Assembly: GCA_937881505.1 (NCBI GenBank)
Contig: CALGEM010000149.1
Coordinates: forward strand, 1-20,471
Direction of reading: 5' to 3'
DNA length: 20,471 nucleotides
Origin: an uncultured euryarchaeote
GTDB taxonomy: Archaea; Thermoplasmatota; Poseidoniia; Poseidoniales; Poseidoniaceae
Positions 7,989-14,969 of the stretch are shown here, piece after piece. Each line of letters opens with the position of its first letter. Position 1 is the stretch's first letter. The position numbers were made by a program, and so were the translations under genes. Under the pieces are notes generated by a model. It did not search any database, had not been told where the DNA came from, and was given only the letters and a program-made list of their open reading frames with translations.

Positions 7989-8000
7989 ATCGTGAGCCGA

Positions 8001-9158
8001 TCAAGTCAACACTTCAAGCAGGCGGTCTTGCTCTGCAGCCATTCGAAGTTCCATAGCGATACGGCGGCCGCTTGACATGGGCTTCCGCCAGGTGGCGTTG
8101 CCGTAGGGGTGACCAACACTGACGTGGACGTTGGTGCCGCCGCCGAGACGAGGAGCGACGTCGTAGATGTAGTAGTTCATGTCCTTGTCAATACACGTTT
8201 GGAGGCAAAACGGACCGATGATGCCCGGGTCGTAGTGTTCCTTGCTGGCTTTGATGAATTTCTCTCCAAGCTCAAACGCCTTCTCAAGGAGGGATTCTCG
8301 GATGGTGGCGGTGTTGTGGCCAACCACGGTCATCTCGGGAATTTGCTGGTGAATCGGCATGGTCATCTGCTGCGGCGCCGGGAGGCGAACATGCCCGTCG
8401 AGTGAGGATTCAAATCGCCAGTCAACGCCAAGCAACTCCAGACGCTCGCCTTCCTCAGCGAGGGGGCTGTAGAAGAAATTGAGGTTGAACACGGGGCCGA
8501 TGACATAGCGCTCAATTCGTGCACCGTCAAGGGAGGCTTGGTCGATGACGCCCTCTGCGAGGAGCGCAGCGGATTTCTCTTGGTATTCTTTGTAAGAAGC
8601 GCAGGTGAAGAAGCCGCGCTCGAGTTTCTTTTGGGCGTGGTGAAGTTTCACGATAACGAGGCAATCAATGTCTTCAGGGTTGTCGATTTTTTCGGGATAG
8701 GGCAGGCCAGCCTTTTCCAAGATCCAGTAGTAGTCTTGGTCTTCGGTCCGCTCCTCCATTCGCAGCATATTACGAGAGCCAAACATGGGCACACGGAAGT
8801 TGTCTTCGATGTCGCTGATGGAGGAATAGGACGTAAACGAGCGGTTTGGGATGTAGATGACGTTCCGCTTGCGCATTTCTTCTTGCATCTGAGGCGCGAG
8901 GACATCGTTGAATTCGTTGAGCACGATGGCCTTGTCAACCATGCCACGAACAACGCGTCCTGATGAACTTCGTTGAGTTTTGAAATAATTGGCGTAGGTT
9001 TTGTGCCTACCTTCCTTGCAGTAGGCGACGGTTGGAAAGCCCTCCTCGATGGCGCCGTCGCAGATGTCCAGCGCCGAGTGGGAAGCCGTCATGCCAATGC
9101 GAAGTTTGAGGCGGTCGTACTCTTCGACGATTTCAGCGATGTCGGATTGACCAATCAT
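8001..9158 (-). CDS. purP: PurP: formate-dependent AICAR ligase (FAICAR synthetase), possibly PurP2-like
   Basis: This 385-residue ATP-grasp protein matches archaeal PurP along its full length. PurP uses formate and ATP to formylate AICAR to FAICAR, the penultimate step of purine synthesis. Landmarks are the N-terminal SH pair (Ser26-His27), VPMFGSRNMLRMEE (about 123-136), IERYVIGPVFNLNFFYSP, GVDWRFESSLDG, TIRESLL, IGPFCLQT and GGGTN near the C-terminus. It is slightly longer than the ~361-residue Methanocaldococcus enzyme. The Gly-rich ATP loop seen there (PGARGGRGYF) is replaced by KLHHAQKKLERGFF (171-184), a form I associate with crenarchaeal or PurP2-type members, so catalytic activity is likely but not assured. 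It is the last gene of the leftward cluster, 61 bases after a coiled-coil gene, and converges with the transglutaminase gene with a 12-base gap. Confidence 0.9.
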   Translation of the reverse strand: MIGQSDIAEIVEEYDRLKLRIGMTASHSALDICDGAIEEGFPTVAYCKEGRHKTYANYFKTQRSSSGRVVRGMVDKAIVLNEFNDVLAPQMQEEMRKRNVIYIPNRSFTSYSSISDIEDNFRVPMFGSRNMLRMEERTEDQDYYWILEKAGLPYPEKIDNPEDIDCLVIVKLHHAQKKLERGFFTCASYKEYQEKSAALLAEGVIDQASLDGARIERYVIGPVFNLNFFYSPLAEEGERLELLGVDWRFESSLDGHVRLPAPQQMTMPIHQQIPEMTVVGHNTATIRESLLEKAFELGEKFIKASKEHYDPGIIGPFCLQTCIDKDMNYYIYDVAPRLGGGTNVHVSVGHPYGNATWRKPMSSGRRIAMELRMAAEQDRLLEVLT

Positions 9159-9219
9159 TCAAACCACGTCCAGTTAACTTCCGTTGTTGGAGGTTTTTGA
9201 TGTATCCGCACGGTTTTGT

Positions 9220-10095
9220 TCAGTCAAAACGCTGGAGTTGCATCAATTCCTCTGTAGAAAGCGTCTCACCAGCGAGCAACTTGGCCATCAAATCTTGCGT
9301 TTGGTCGCTGGCTGCTGGGCGCTGACCCTCACCTGCGCTGGCGCCTCGCATGGCACGGAGGATGTCCTGAATGGAGTGCAAGCATCGCAACGAGACGATG
9401 TAGAGGCTGTGCTCTTTGTCGGCTTCCTTCTTTGAGGTTCGGAGTTTGCGGTGGGCTGCTTCGGCTTTCTCGCGCTGGCGGTCAACTTCTGCATTCCATT
9501 GAAGCATGTTATCGTGAGCACTTTGAGCGGCTTCAGCAGCTTCTTTGACGGCGTTATGAGCGGCTTCTTGAAGGGCCATGGCCTCTCGAAGTTCACCGCT
9601 TCCCTCGGCACTCTCGGTTGCGACTTGGGCTTCTTTCAGCGCCTTTCGCTTGGCGTTCAATTCCTTCATTTTCTTGAAGTATTTTCGCTCGTTTTTCCCT
9701 TGGTGCTTTCCTTGCTCAAATTCTCGCTCCAAGCGTTCCATGGTTCGGGTCAAGGATTGAACGGTGTCAGGGCGAATCGGACGTCCACGTCGGTCAAATT
9801 GCTGAGGTTGTTCAGGTTGGCCGGCGCGCATGGCATCCTTTGCTTCACGCACGGCTTTGTTGGCGTCCTCTCGTTCCTTTTTCTTCTCACGGACCATTTC
9901 GTTCATCTGGTCTCGGAGGTCACGCTGTTCTCGAACCTGGACGATGAGTTCGCGAACTTCGTTGTTGAGTTCGTTTCGGGTGGAGGTGTAGGTCTTGGTT
10001 TTCTCGTTCCAATCGTCTCGAATTTCGCGATGTTGCGTTGCTTTTTTGTCAACCATTTTTCGTCGCTCGTCAAGAAGATCTTTGAGTTCTGCCAT
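9220..10095 (-). CDS. COG1340-like coiled-coil protein with C-terminal LLAGE motif
   Basis: This 291-residue protein is almost entirely charged heptad-like helix and has no signal peptide or membrane segment. The N-terminal pattern (LLDERRKMVDKK, then TRNELNNEVRELI and REQRDLRDQMNEMVREKKKERE) fits the archaeal coiled-coil family COG1340, whose function is not established. A Pro/Gln/Arg break (about 91-110) divides two coiled segments. An Ala/Glu-rich stretch (about 150-200) follows. The protein ends in LLAGETLSTEELMQL, a motif shared with the coiled-coil protein at 11038-11895. A TATA-like box, a 5' hairpin and a well-placed AGGTGA support the ATG at 10095 and separate expression from the upstream Roadblock gene. 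It probably dimerises as a rod or scaffold; the partner is unknown. Confidence 0.85.
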   Translation of the reverse strand: MAELKDLLDERRKMVDKKATQHREIRDDWNEKTKTYTSTRNELNNEVRELIVQVREQRDLRDQMNEMVREKKKEREDANKAVREAKDAMRAGQPEQPQQFDRRGRPIRPDTVQSLTRTMERLEREFEQGKHQGKNERKYFKKMKELNAKRKALKEAQVATESAEGSGELREAMALQEAAHNAVKEAAEAAQSAHDNMLQWNAEVDRQREKAEAAHRKLRTSKKEADKEHSLYIVSLRCLHSIQDILRAMRGASAGEGQRPAASDQTQDLMAKLLAGETLSTEELMQLQRFD

Positions 10096-10103
10096 TCTTC
10101 ATC

Positions 10104-10109
10104 TCACCT
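10104..10109 (-). promoter_or_regulatory. Shine-Dalgarno sequence for the 291-residue coiled-coil gene
   Basis: On the - strand this reads AGGTGA, 8 bases before the ATG whose first base is 10095. It shows that this mRNA has a leader. Confidence 0.55.
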
Positions 10110-10115
10110 GGTCTG

Positions 10116-10135
10116 GGGAGGATTCCCATCCTCCC
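10116..10135 (-). promoter_or_regulatory. Perfect 8-bp hairpin in the 5' leader of the 291-residue coiled-coil gene
   Basis: The arms GGGAGGAT (10116-10123) and ATCCTCCC (10128-10135) are perfectly complementary around a 4-base loop. On the - strand the hairpin would begin within a few bases of the transcription start predicted from the TATA-like box at 10160-10167 and end 6 bases before the Shine-Dalgarno sequence. It could stabilise the mRNA, regulate translation, or serve as the terminator of the upstream gene; no U-run follows it on the - strand. Confidence 0.45.
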
Positions 10136-10159
10136 GCAAGTTGGCGACCAACCACCCCC

Positions 10160-10167
10160 ATTTAATC
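10160..10167 (-). promoter_or_regulatory. Candidate TATA box for the 291-residue coiled-coil gene
   Basis: The - strand reads ATTAAATG inside GGATTAAATGGG, in the 108-base gap after the Roadblock gene. Archaeal spacing predicts transcription start near 10137-10141, just before the hairpin. Pattern match only. Confidence 0.4.
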
Positions 10168-10203
10168 CTTCACGGGCGGGGATGCACCCGTTTCTTCCCG
10201 GAT

Positions 10204-10509
10204 TCAGTCTGGCCACTCGAGATTTTGCAAGGCATGACGAACATTTCCAAGGTTGCATGAGCGCTCACAAACCGTCATCAAGACGCGGTCTTCAATCGGT
10301 TTGAGTATCAGGTAGCCTGATTCCATCACCACGGTGGTCAGGGCTTCATCAGGTGCTTGTTTGGCCAATGCATTCCACGATTCAACAAGGGCTGAATCAA
10401 CTCCATTTGGCGAGGGTTGGGCAAACACAACGAATCCGTCGGGCTCCACCAAGAGAACGGTCCGTACGCCGTCAAGGTTGGTCAACCCCCGAAGCACGGC
10501 TTCAATCAT
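10204..10509 (-). CDS. Roadblock/LC7-domain protein
   Basis: This 101-residue protein is a single Roadblock/LC7 domain. The pattern is a first helix (MIEAVLRGLTNLDGV), a beta pair with the family DG turn (TVLLVEPDGFVVFAQ), a central helix (VESWNALAKQA), two more strands (TVVMESGYLILKPIEDRVLMTV), and a last helix (NLGNVRHALQNL). Roadblock proteins form dimers and, in bacteria and archaea, often regulate small Ras-like GTPases as MglB does, or serve as scaffold platforms. No GTPase gene is visible in this window, so the partner is unknown. The gene is 34 bases after the acetyltransferase gene on the same strand. A weak TATA-like CTATTCA lies about 25 bases before its ATG, so an internal promoter is possible. 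Confidence 0.85.
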   Translation of the reverse strand: MIEAVLRGLTNLDGVRTVLLVEPDGFVVFAQPSPNGVDSALVESWNALAKQAPDEALTTVVMESGYLILKPIEDRVLMTVCERSCNLGNVRHALQNLEWPD

Positions 10510-10543
10510 GAGATGAACTTCATGCCTCGGTGAATAGTCCTTC

Positions 10544-11032
10544 TCAATCCAAAGGTGGCATGAGCGGCCCTCGCATCATGTAGCCCAATCCAGATTTGTA
10601 GTAGCCGTGCAACTCTTGCTGCACCGTTAATCCTCGGCGTGTGTAGAATCGCTGTGCGGCGACATTGTCTGCTTTCACTTCAAGTTGAACATGGCGGAAC
10701 CCTTTGGCCCATGCTTCCGCAGTAAAACGGTCCCATGCACGAGAACCCATTTTCTGGCCCTGGTGTTCGCCTCCAATCACAAAGGCAGCAACCCTCACGA
10801 TGTCGTCTTTGAACGGGGTTGCCCACATGACGCCGTGAACGGCCCGAGGTGGCGCCTCGTCTGTGTCAACCAGCAAGAGGTTAGCATCCCATACCGGAAT
10901 GGGAAGGTGTCGTACGGATGCCTCGGCGTAGATTTCTCCTGTTTCATTCTTGAAGAGGCGGATGACATCCTGGACGGCTGCTTCGGGGAAATCAAGCGGT
11001 CGGTCTCCGGGTATCCAGGCCATTCTCGGCAT
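10544..11032 (-). CDS. GNAT-family N-acetyltransferase
   Basis: This 162-residue protein has the GNAT fold that transfers an acetyl group from acetyl-CoA to an amine. Motif A is visible as VAAFVIGGEHQGQKMGSRAW (about 81-100), with the Q/R-x-x-G-x-G/A type pyrophosphate loop as HQGQKMG (90-96). Motif B is LEVKADNVAAQRFYTRRG (about 117-134), the RimI-like N-x-x-A-x-x-F-Y signature that places Tyr130 as the likely general acid. The substrate cannot be read from the sequence; protein N-terminal or lysine acetylation and small-molecule acetylation are all possible. It starts 5 bases after the stop of the upstream coiled-coil gene, so the two are probably co-translated. A second in-frame ATG three codons later is an alternative start. 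Confidence 0.88.
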   Translation of the reverse strand: MPRMAWIPGDRPLDFPEAAVQDVIRLFKNETGEIYAEASVRHLPIPVWDANLLLVDTDEAPPRAVHGVMWATPFKDDIVRVAAFVIGGEHQGQKMGSRAWDRFTAEAWAKGFRHVQLEVKADNVAAQRFYTRRGLTVQQELHGYYKSGLGYMMRGPLMPPLD

Positions 11033-11037
11033 GCCGA

Positions 11038-11895
11038 TCAGTCTCGCTTTCGGGGGGAGGTCTGCCGCTGGCCACGGCGGGGTTGTGAAGTTCGCATGGA
11101 CTTCTTTTGCCGCTGCTTTGGTTTTGAAGAGGGTGCGTTGCTCGTCTCAAGTTCCGTCAACCCGCCGTGTTCAAGCATGGACGCAAATTCTTCCATCGTC
11201 AACGCTTCACCTGCGAGTAAGCGCTCATTGACTTCGGGGTTGGGTTCAGGGACCGGATTGACCGGCGCAGCGTTCACCTTTTCCAAGTAGGCTTTGAGCC
11301 GTCCTGCTTCCATTCGTTGAGCTTTGGCGCCCGACCGGTGTTGATTGATGAGTTGAGCCAGACGTCGGTCGTTTTTGTTAACCGCCTTAACGGTCTCCAA
11401 GAGGTTGGTCCTCGCTCGATGAAGCGAGGATTGGACATCCTTCTCTTCGGTATAAATTTCCAAGATAGCCTGAAGTTCAAAGAAGCGTGAAAAGTATTCC
11501 ATCTCGTTGGCCAAACTGGTTGAATCGGAGGGGGTTAGGGGGGCGGTCAATTTCTCGTAAAAATCTCCCATTGTATGCAACACGCGGTGTCGGGGCAGAA
11601 CCAACCGTTCAACAAGGGCATCCCTGCGGGCGAGGCAAGCGTCAAAATCGGCTTTTTGCTCAATAGCAAGCTCAACGAGGTCGCCTTGGGTTTCTTGGTC
11701 CAATTTGGGAGCCTGAAGGGTTTTGCTCACGGCAAATTTGATCGTCTCCGAATGGATTTTTTTCTTCTTATACAATTCAAGAAGTTGGCTTTCTGTAGCA
11801 GAGAGTTGAGCCAATGAGGTCTCGTACATGGCCTCAACTTCTGAGGTCTCCTTTTGCTGTAAATCAGCAAATAGAGAGGATGATTTGGAGCTCAC
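11038..11895 (-). CDS. Coiled-coil protein with LLAGE motif and Lys/Arg-rich tail
   Basis: I do not recognise a named family for this 285-residue cytosolic protein. Residues about 5-215 are helical and rich in Glu, Leu, Gln and Lys, consistent with several coiled-coil segments separated by short Pro-containing breaks (about 115-125). A Pro/Asn/Val linker (about 207-222) leads to LLAGEALTMEEFASML (from 226), closely matching the C-terminus of the coiled-coil protein at 9220-10095. The last 28 residues (258-285) contain more than ten Lys/Arg and no aromatic residue, a tail that could bind nucleic acid or acidic surfaces. Its ATG overlaps the stop of the upstream small coiled-coil gene (ATGA at 11892-11895), so the two products are probably made in fixed ratio. 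Confidence 0.8.
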   Translation of the reverse strand: MSSKSSSLFADLQQKETSEVEAMYETSLAQLSATESQLLELYKKKKIHSETIKFAVSKTLQAPKLDQETQGDLVELAIEQKADFDACLARRDALVERLVLPRHRVLHTMGDFYEKLTAPLTPSDSTSLANEMEYFSRFFELQAILEIYTEEKDVQSSLHRARTNLLETVKAVNKNDRRLAQLINQHRSGAKAQRMEAGRLKAYLEKVNAAPVNPVPEPNPEVNERLLAGEALTMEEFASMLEHGGLTELETSNAPSSKPKQRQKKSMRTSQPRRGQRQTSPRKRD

Positions 11896-12341
11896 GCACG
11901 TTCCTCCTTCTCTGAATTGAGTCGCTTTGCTTCCGAATAACTTGAGGCGCCGCCGACTCGAACACGCTCTGCATCCTCAAGGAGGTGCCCCCACTCACCA
12001 TCAGCCAACTGCTGCCAGAACGAAATCGCTTCTTGACAGTCGCTGATGTTGTTTTTGATGGTTTGAAGGCGCGAGGCAGAACGCCGACGGAATTGTTCGT
12101 TCTCGTCATAGGTGTGTTGGGCCTTGAGGATGTCTTCTTCGTTAACCTTTGAATTGCTGCTCTCCGCCTGGAGGGCCTTGAGTTCCTCACGTGAGGCCTT
12201 GGCGAGTTGGAAGGCGCGGTCGTTTTCTTCTTGACGCAATTCCAATTCTTTTGGAAGTTGGGCAGCCAACTTTTCGCGCCGTGCTAAGATTGACTTGATG
12301 AGGTCGGCAGGCAAAACGGACAACAATTCCCGTGCCTGCAT
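11892..12341 (-). CDS. Small coiled-coil protein, first gene of the leftward cluster
   Basis: This 149-residue protein is highly charged and predicted to be mostly helical (LIKSILARREKLAAQLPKE, then long Glu/Gln/Arg-rich stretches), with one Trp-containing segment (SFWQQLADGEWGHLL) near the C-terminus. No named family is recognised. I chose the ATG at 12341 because a TATA-like TTTTACAT is centred about 25 bases upstream. A longer form starting at TTG (12362, seven extra residues) is possible but would overlap the TATA-like box. The gene overlaps the next coiled-coil gene by ATGA, and the two products may form a hetero-oligomeric rod; this is inferred from gene coupling. Confidence 0.75.
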   Translation of the reverse strand: MQARELLSVLPADLIKSILARREKLAAQLPKELELRQEENDRAFQLAKASREELKALQAESSNSKVNEEDILKAQHTYDENEQFRRRSASRLQTIKNNISDCQEAISFWQQLADGEWGHLLEDAERVRVGGASSYSEAKRLNSEKEERA

Positions 12342-12361
12342 GGATTTTGGGGGTTCGTTCA

Positions 12362-12369
12362 ATGTAAAA
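12362..12369 (-). promoter_or_regulatory. Candidate TATA box for the leftward coiled-coil/Roadblock cluster
   Basis: The - strand reads TTTTACAT, centred about 25 bases upstream of the ATG at 12341, in the 91-base gap between divergent genes. No Shine-Dalgarno sequence precedes that ATG, so a leaderless transcript fits. Confidence 0.4.
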
Positions 12370-12432
12370 GAAACAACCGCTTGGTCCGTCTATCGCCGCG
12401 AAGGTGAAGAACCACGAGATTCACGCCCTACC

Positions 12433-14946
12433 ATGGAGGGGGAACGCCGTTCACAACGGGGCATCAGCCTCCTCCTTGCGATGCTGTTTGTATTCTCCAT
12501 TTTTCCCGGCGTACAAGCCCAAGCAGGCGAGGTTCTCTTTGAGGAGGCTTCGTTGAGCATTGTGGATTATACGAGTTTCGAGGGTGAGGACCTCTCGTTT
12601 ACGGTTGAACTCCACGAGTTGGGAGGCGGGGCTGCAAACGTTACGCTGTATCTTGTTGTGGCCACCCTCGAGGGTGTTGAACTCTCAAACACGAGTCAGA
12701 GTCTCAGCGAATTTCAAGCACTTGAGGAGCGGAACATAACCGGAACCTTCGTGGGTCTTCCCTTTGGATTCAGTACGGTTTCAATTTCTATAGAAGGTGA
12801 TGTTGGTTCCAACTCCAGCACCCATCAATCCGAGTTGTCTCGTACCGTACAACGGCTCCGCCCGCTCGCCATCACCCTTGGCGGGGCATCGAGTGTTCTC
12901 GCCAATCCCGTTGATGCCGCAGGGCAACCGACTGGAAATTTGACTCTTCATGATGGAGACAAGGTCGAAGTCGTGTTGCCCATCATCAACGACGGCGATG
13001 TGAACTGGACCGGAGCGGTTGAACTCCATTTGGTAAACCAAGTCGCAAACGAAACGGTTGTGCTCAACGATGTCGCGGTTGAGGGTTCCACCTCACAGGT
13101 TGTGACCTTGGCGCCGACGATGACCTTAGCCGAAGGCCCGTTGAATTGGAGCGTCGTTTTGACCAATGTCAGCACGAGTCAGACCGGCACCCACGTACTG
13201 AACGGGTCTTGGAGTGTTGGCCCACCGCCGCTTCCATTGTTAGAAGGTGTCATCGACACCAACGCCGACGAGGTTCAAGCCGGTGGTGACTTGACGGTCT
13301 GGGCATCGGTTTGGAACAACGGCTCAGTATCCTTTGCAGGTTCAATTTCATGCCTTGCCGACGGTTTAGAAGTGTTCAACACATCCTCCATCGTGATCAA
13401 TTCAGGCACCAATTCAACCTGGTCCTTCACGCTCTCCGCTAAACCGATGATCCTCGAATGCGATGCTGGAGGCGCTCGCACGAGCGATGCATCAACGACA
13501 CCGTTCCAATCAACCGTTGAAATGCCCTCTGCAGTGTTCCAATCAGCAGGAACCACAACACCCTCTTACAATGGAGGCCCCTGGCACAAGGGCGACCATG
13601 TTGAAGCCAACTTGTTGCTCAGGAATATCGGTGATTTGGATGGTCGTGTCCGACTCGTTTTGTCAGCCGGGACATCCACGGCACAAGGGGACTGGGTTGA
13701 GATGGAGCATGGTGCAGCGGGTGAAATCAGCGCCTCCATGCAATTCCTTGATGTGGGTGAAACCCAATTATCGTGGATGCTAGAAAGCGACAATGGCGTC
13801 TTTGATGGTCTTGATCAGGGGTCAACGACTTTTGTCATTAAGCAACAACAATCCATTCAACTTTCGTTTGCAGAGGTCAGCCGCACGGAGAACGCTGAGA
13901 TTGACTTGACCTTGCACCTTGACCTCGACGAAGGCAAGGACCGGGAAGTCCGCCTTCAGGTTGGTTATGAGGTGGGCGGTTCCACGATTTTCCTCCAAGA
14001 AAACGACCTCCAACTCCAGCAAGGCCTTCTCGAATTGTCCATGGTGTTTGGCGACCTCAACGCTGACCGTCTCGTCGCTCAAATTTCACCTGTTGACTGG
14101 TTGATTGGTCCTGGGCCTCTCGCAGTAACCGCCTCGTTGCCAGCTGACGAAACGCAATTTTGGTTGTCATTCTCCGCTACTACGGACCCCATTCGACCAA
14201 TTGAAGGGGAGGTCGCCACCGTTCAGTTGACCTTTGAACAATCCGGACCCCTCCTTGACGTTTCAGGCGAAGTTTGGCTCATGGATGCTTACGGCACAAG
14301 GCTCGCAAAGACCACCTCTCCAGATTGGGACGGTCAAACGTCCACCGATTTGGAGGTTGAGGTGGTTTGGCCAAAAGGCAGTAACGTAGCCATACAAGCC
14401 CTGTGGCACATCGATGGGACGGTGGTGTCGGCCGACGCCACCTATGTTTCGGGGGAAGCCGTGATCGATGCCTCTCCGGATTGGCCCATTGGAGCGATGC
14501 TTTGGGGACTTGCATTGGGTGGAGCAGTCGCCTTGGTTCTGCGCCTGCGGGCCCAAAAGAGTGCAGAACCGACCCGCCCTTCCACCGGTCAAGCATCCGC
14601 TCCAAAAGCGTCCTCGAAGCCGGCATCGAAACATCAAGAAAAGCGAGAAGTTTCATGTCCGGAATGCAACCGAAGACTGCGTGTCCCTGTTGACTATGAG
14701 GGCTCGGTTGGATGCCCTGATTGCTCCCACAAATTCAGGGTTGAGCCGGAACAGATTGAGCCCTCCCGAGAGGAAGATGAGGATGACCTTGAGGTTGAGG
14801 TTCAACCTGAATCAAAGGCGCCGGTGAGTGAAAAGATTGAGATTTCTTGTCCTGACTGTTCCCAATCCCTTCGCATTCCTTCGTCCTACGAAGGTTCTGT
14901 TCGCTGTCCTGCGTGTGCAAAAATATTCAAAGCACACCAAGGATAG
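12433..14946 (+). CDS. Exported, membrane-anchored beta-domain protein with two cytosolic zinc ribbons
   Basis: This 837-residue protein begins with a signal peptide (MEGERRSQRGISLLLAMLFV, cleavage probably after VQAQA, about residue 31). I chose the ATG at 12433 because the frame upstream lacks signal-peptide character and overlaps the divergent gene. Residues about 35-680 are beta-rich and resemble CARDB/BatD-type extracellular beta-sandwich repeats, for example VDTNADEVQAGGDLTVWASV and QSIQLSFAEVSRTENAEI. A membrane helix spans about 684-703. The cytosolic tail has a flexible Ala/Ser/Lys/Pro linker and two zinc ribbons of the same design, SCPxC...LR(V/I)P..YEGSV.CPxC, with Cys 742/745/761/764 and 806/809/825/828. 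They resemble MJ0042-type ribbons and are joined by an acidic linker. The protein may pass information or force across the membrane, but no function is known. The DtxR gene follows directly. Confidence 0.85.
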   Translation: MEGERRSQRGISLLLAMLFVFSIFPGVQAQAGEVLFEEASLSIVDYTSFEGEDLSFTVELHELGGGAANVTLYLVVATLEGVELSNTSQSLSEFQALEERNITGTFVGLPFGFSTVSISIEGDVGSNSSTHQSELSRTVQRLRPLAITLGGASSVLANPVDAAGQPTGNLTLHDGDKVEVVLPIINDGDVNWTGAVELHLVNQVANETVVLNDVAVEGSTSQVVTLAPTMTLAEGPLNWSVVLTNVSTSQTGTHVLNGSWSVGPPPLPLLEGVIDTNADEVQAGGDLTVWASVWNNGSVSFAGSISCLADGLEVFNTSSIVINSGTNSTWSFTLSAKPMILECDAGGARTSDASTTPFQSTVEMPSAVFQSAGTTTPSYNGGPWHKGDHVEANLLLRNIGDLDGRVRLVLSAGTSTAQGDWVEMEHGAAGEISASMQFLDVGETQLSWMLESDNGVFDGLDQGSTTFVIKQQQSIQLSFAEVSRTENAEIDLTLHLDLDEGKDREVRLQVGYEVGGSTIFLQENDLQLQQGLLELSMVFGDLNADRLVAQISPVDWLIGPGPLAVTASLPADETQFWLSFSATTDPIRPIEGEVATVQLTFEQSGPLLDVSGEVWLMDAYGTRLAKTTSPDWDGQTSTDLEVEVVWPKGSNVAIQALWHIDGTVVSADATYVSGEAVIDASPDWPIGAMLWGLALGGAVALVLRLRAQKSAEPTRPSTGQASAPKASSKPASKHQEKREVSCPECNRRLRVPVDYEGSVGCPDCSHKFRVEPEQIEPSREEDEDDLEVEVQPESKAPVSEKIEISCPDCSQSLRIPSSYEGSVRCPACAKIFKAHQG

Positions 14947-14953
14947 GCACCCG

Positions 14954-14961
14954 TAGGGAGG
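14954..14961 (+). promoter_or_regulatory. Shine-Dalgarno-like sequence that decides the DtxR gene start
   Basis: TAGGGAGG lies 8 bases before the ATG at 14970. It favours that start over the upstream ATG at 14913, which overlaps the preceding gene. Confidence 0.45.
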
Positions 14962-14969
14962 CTTCTCTG

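Noticed and set aside
7989..8000. Possible terminator between the convergent transglutaminase and purP genes
   Set aside because: The 12-base gap contains no hairpin or T-run on either strand.
9172..9179. Palindrome AGTTAACT upstream of purP
   Set aside because: An 8-base palindrome is common by chance and its spacing to the start (14-21 bases) does not fit a TATA box well.
9451..10260. 269-residue open frame on the + strand opposite the coiled-coil gene
   Set aside because: Its hydrophobic look comes from reading the complement of charged coiled-coil codons; it has no family signature and runs through the promoter, hairpin and the end of the Roadblock gene.
10685..11290. 201-residue + strand open frame opposite the acetyltransferase gene
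   Set aside because: The opposite strand encodes a clear GNAT protein; this frame shows no recognisable domain.
12295..12432. 46-residue N-terminal extension of the zinc-ribbon membrane protein
   Set aside because: It overlaps the divergent coiled-coil gene, has no signal-peptide features, and the Met at 12433 begins a clean signal peptide.
14913..14969. Upstream ATG for the DtxR gene
   Set aside because: It overlaps the preceding gene by 34 bases, adds residues not seen in the family, and lacks the Shine-Dalgarno sequence found before 14970.
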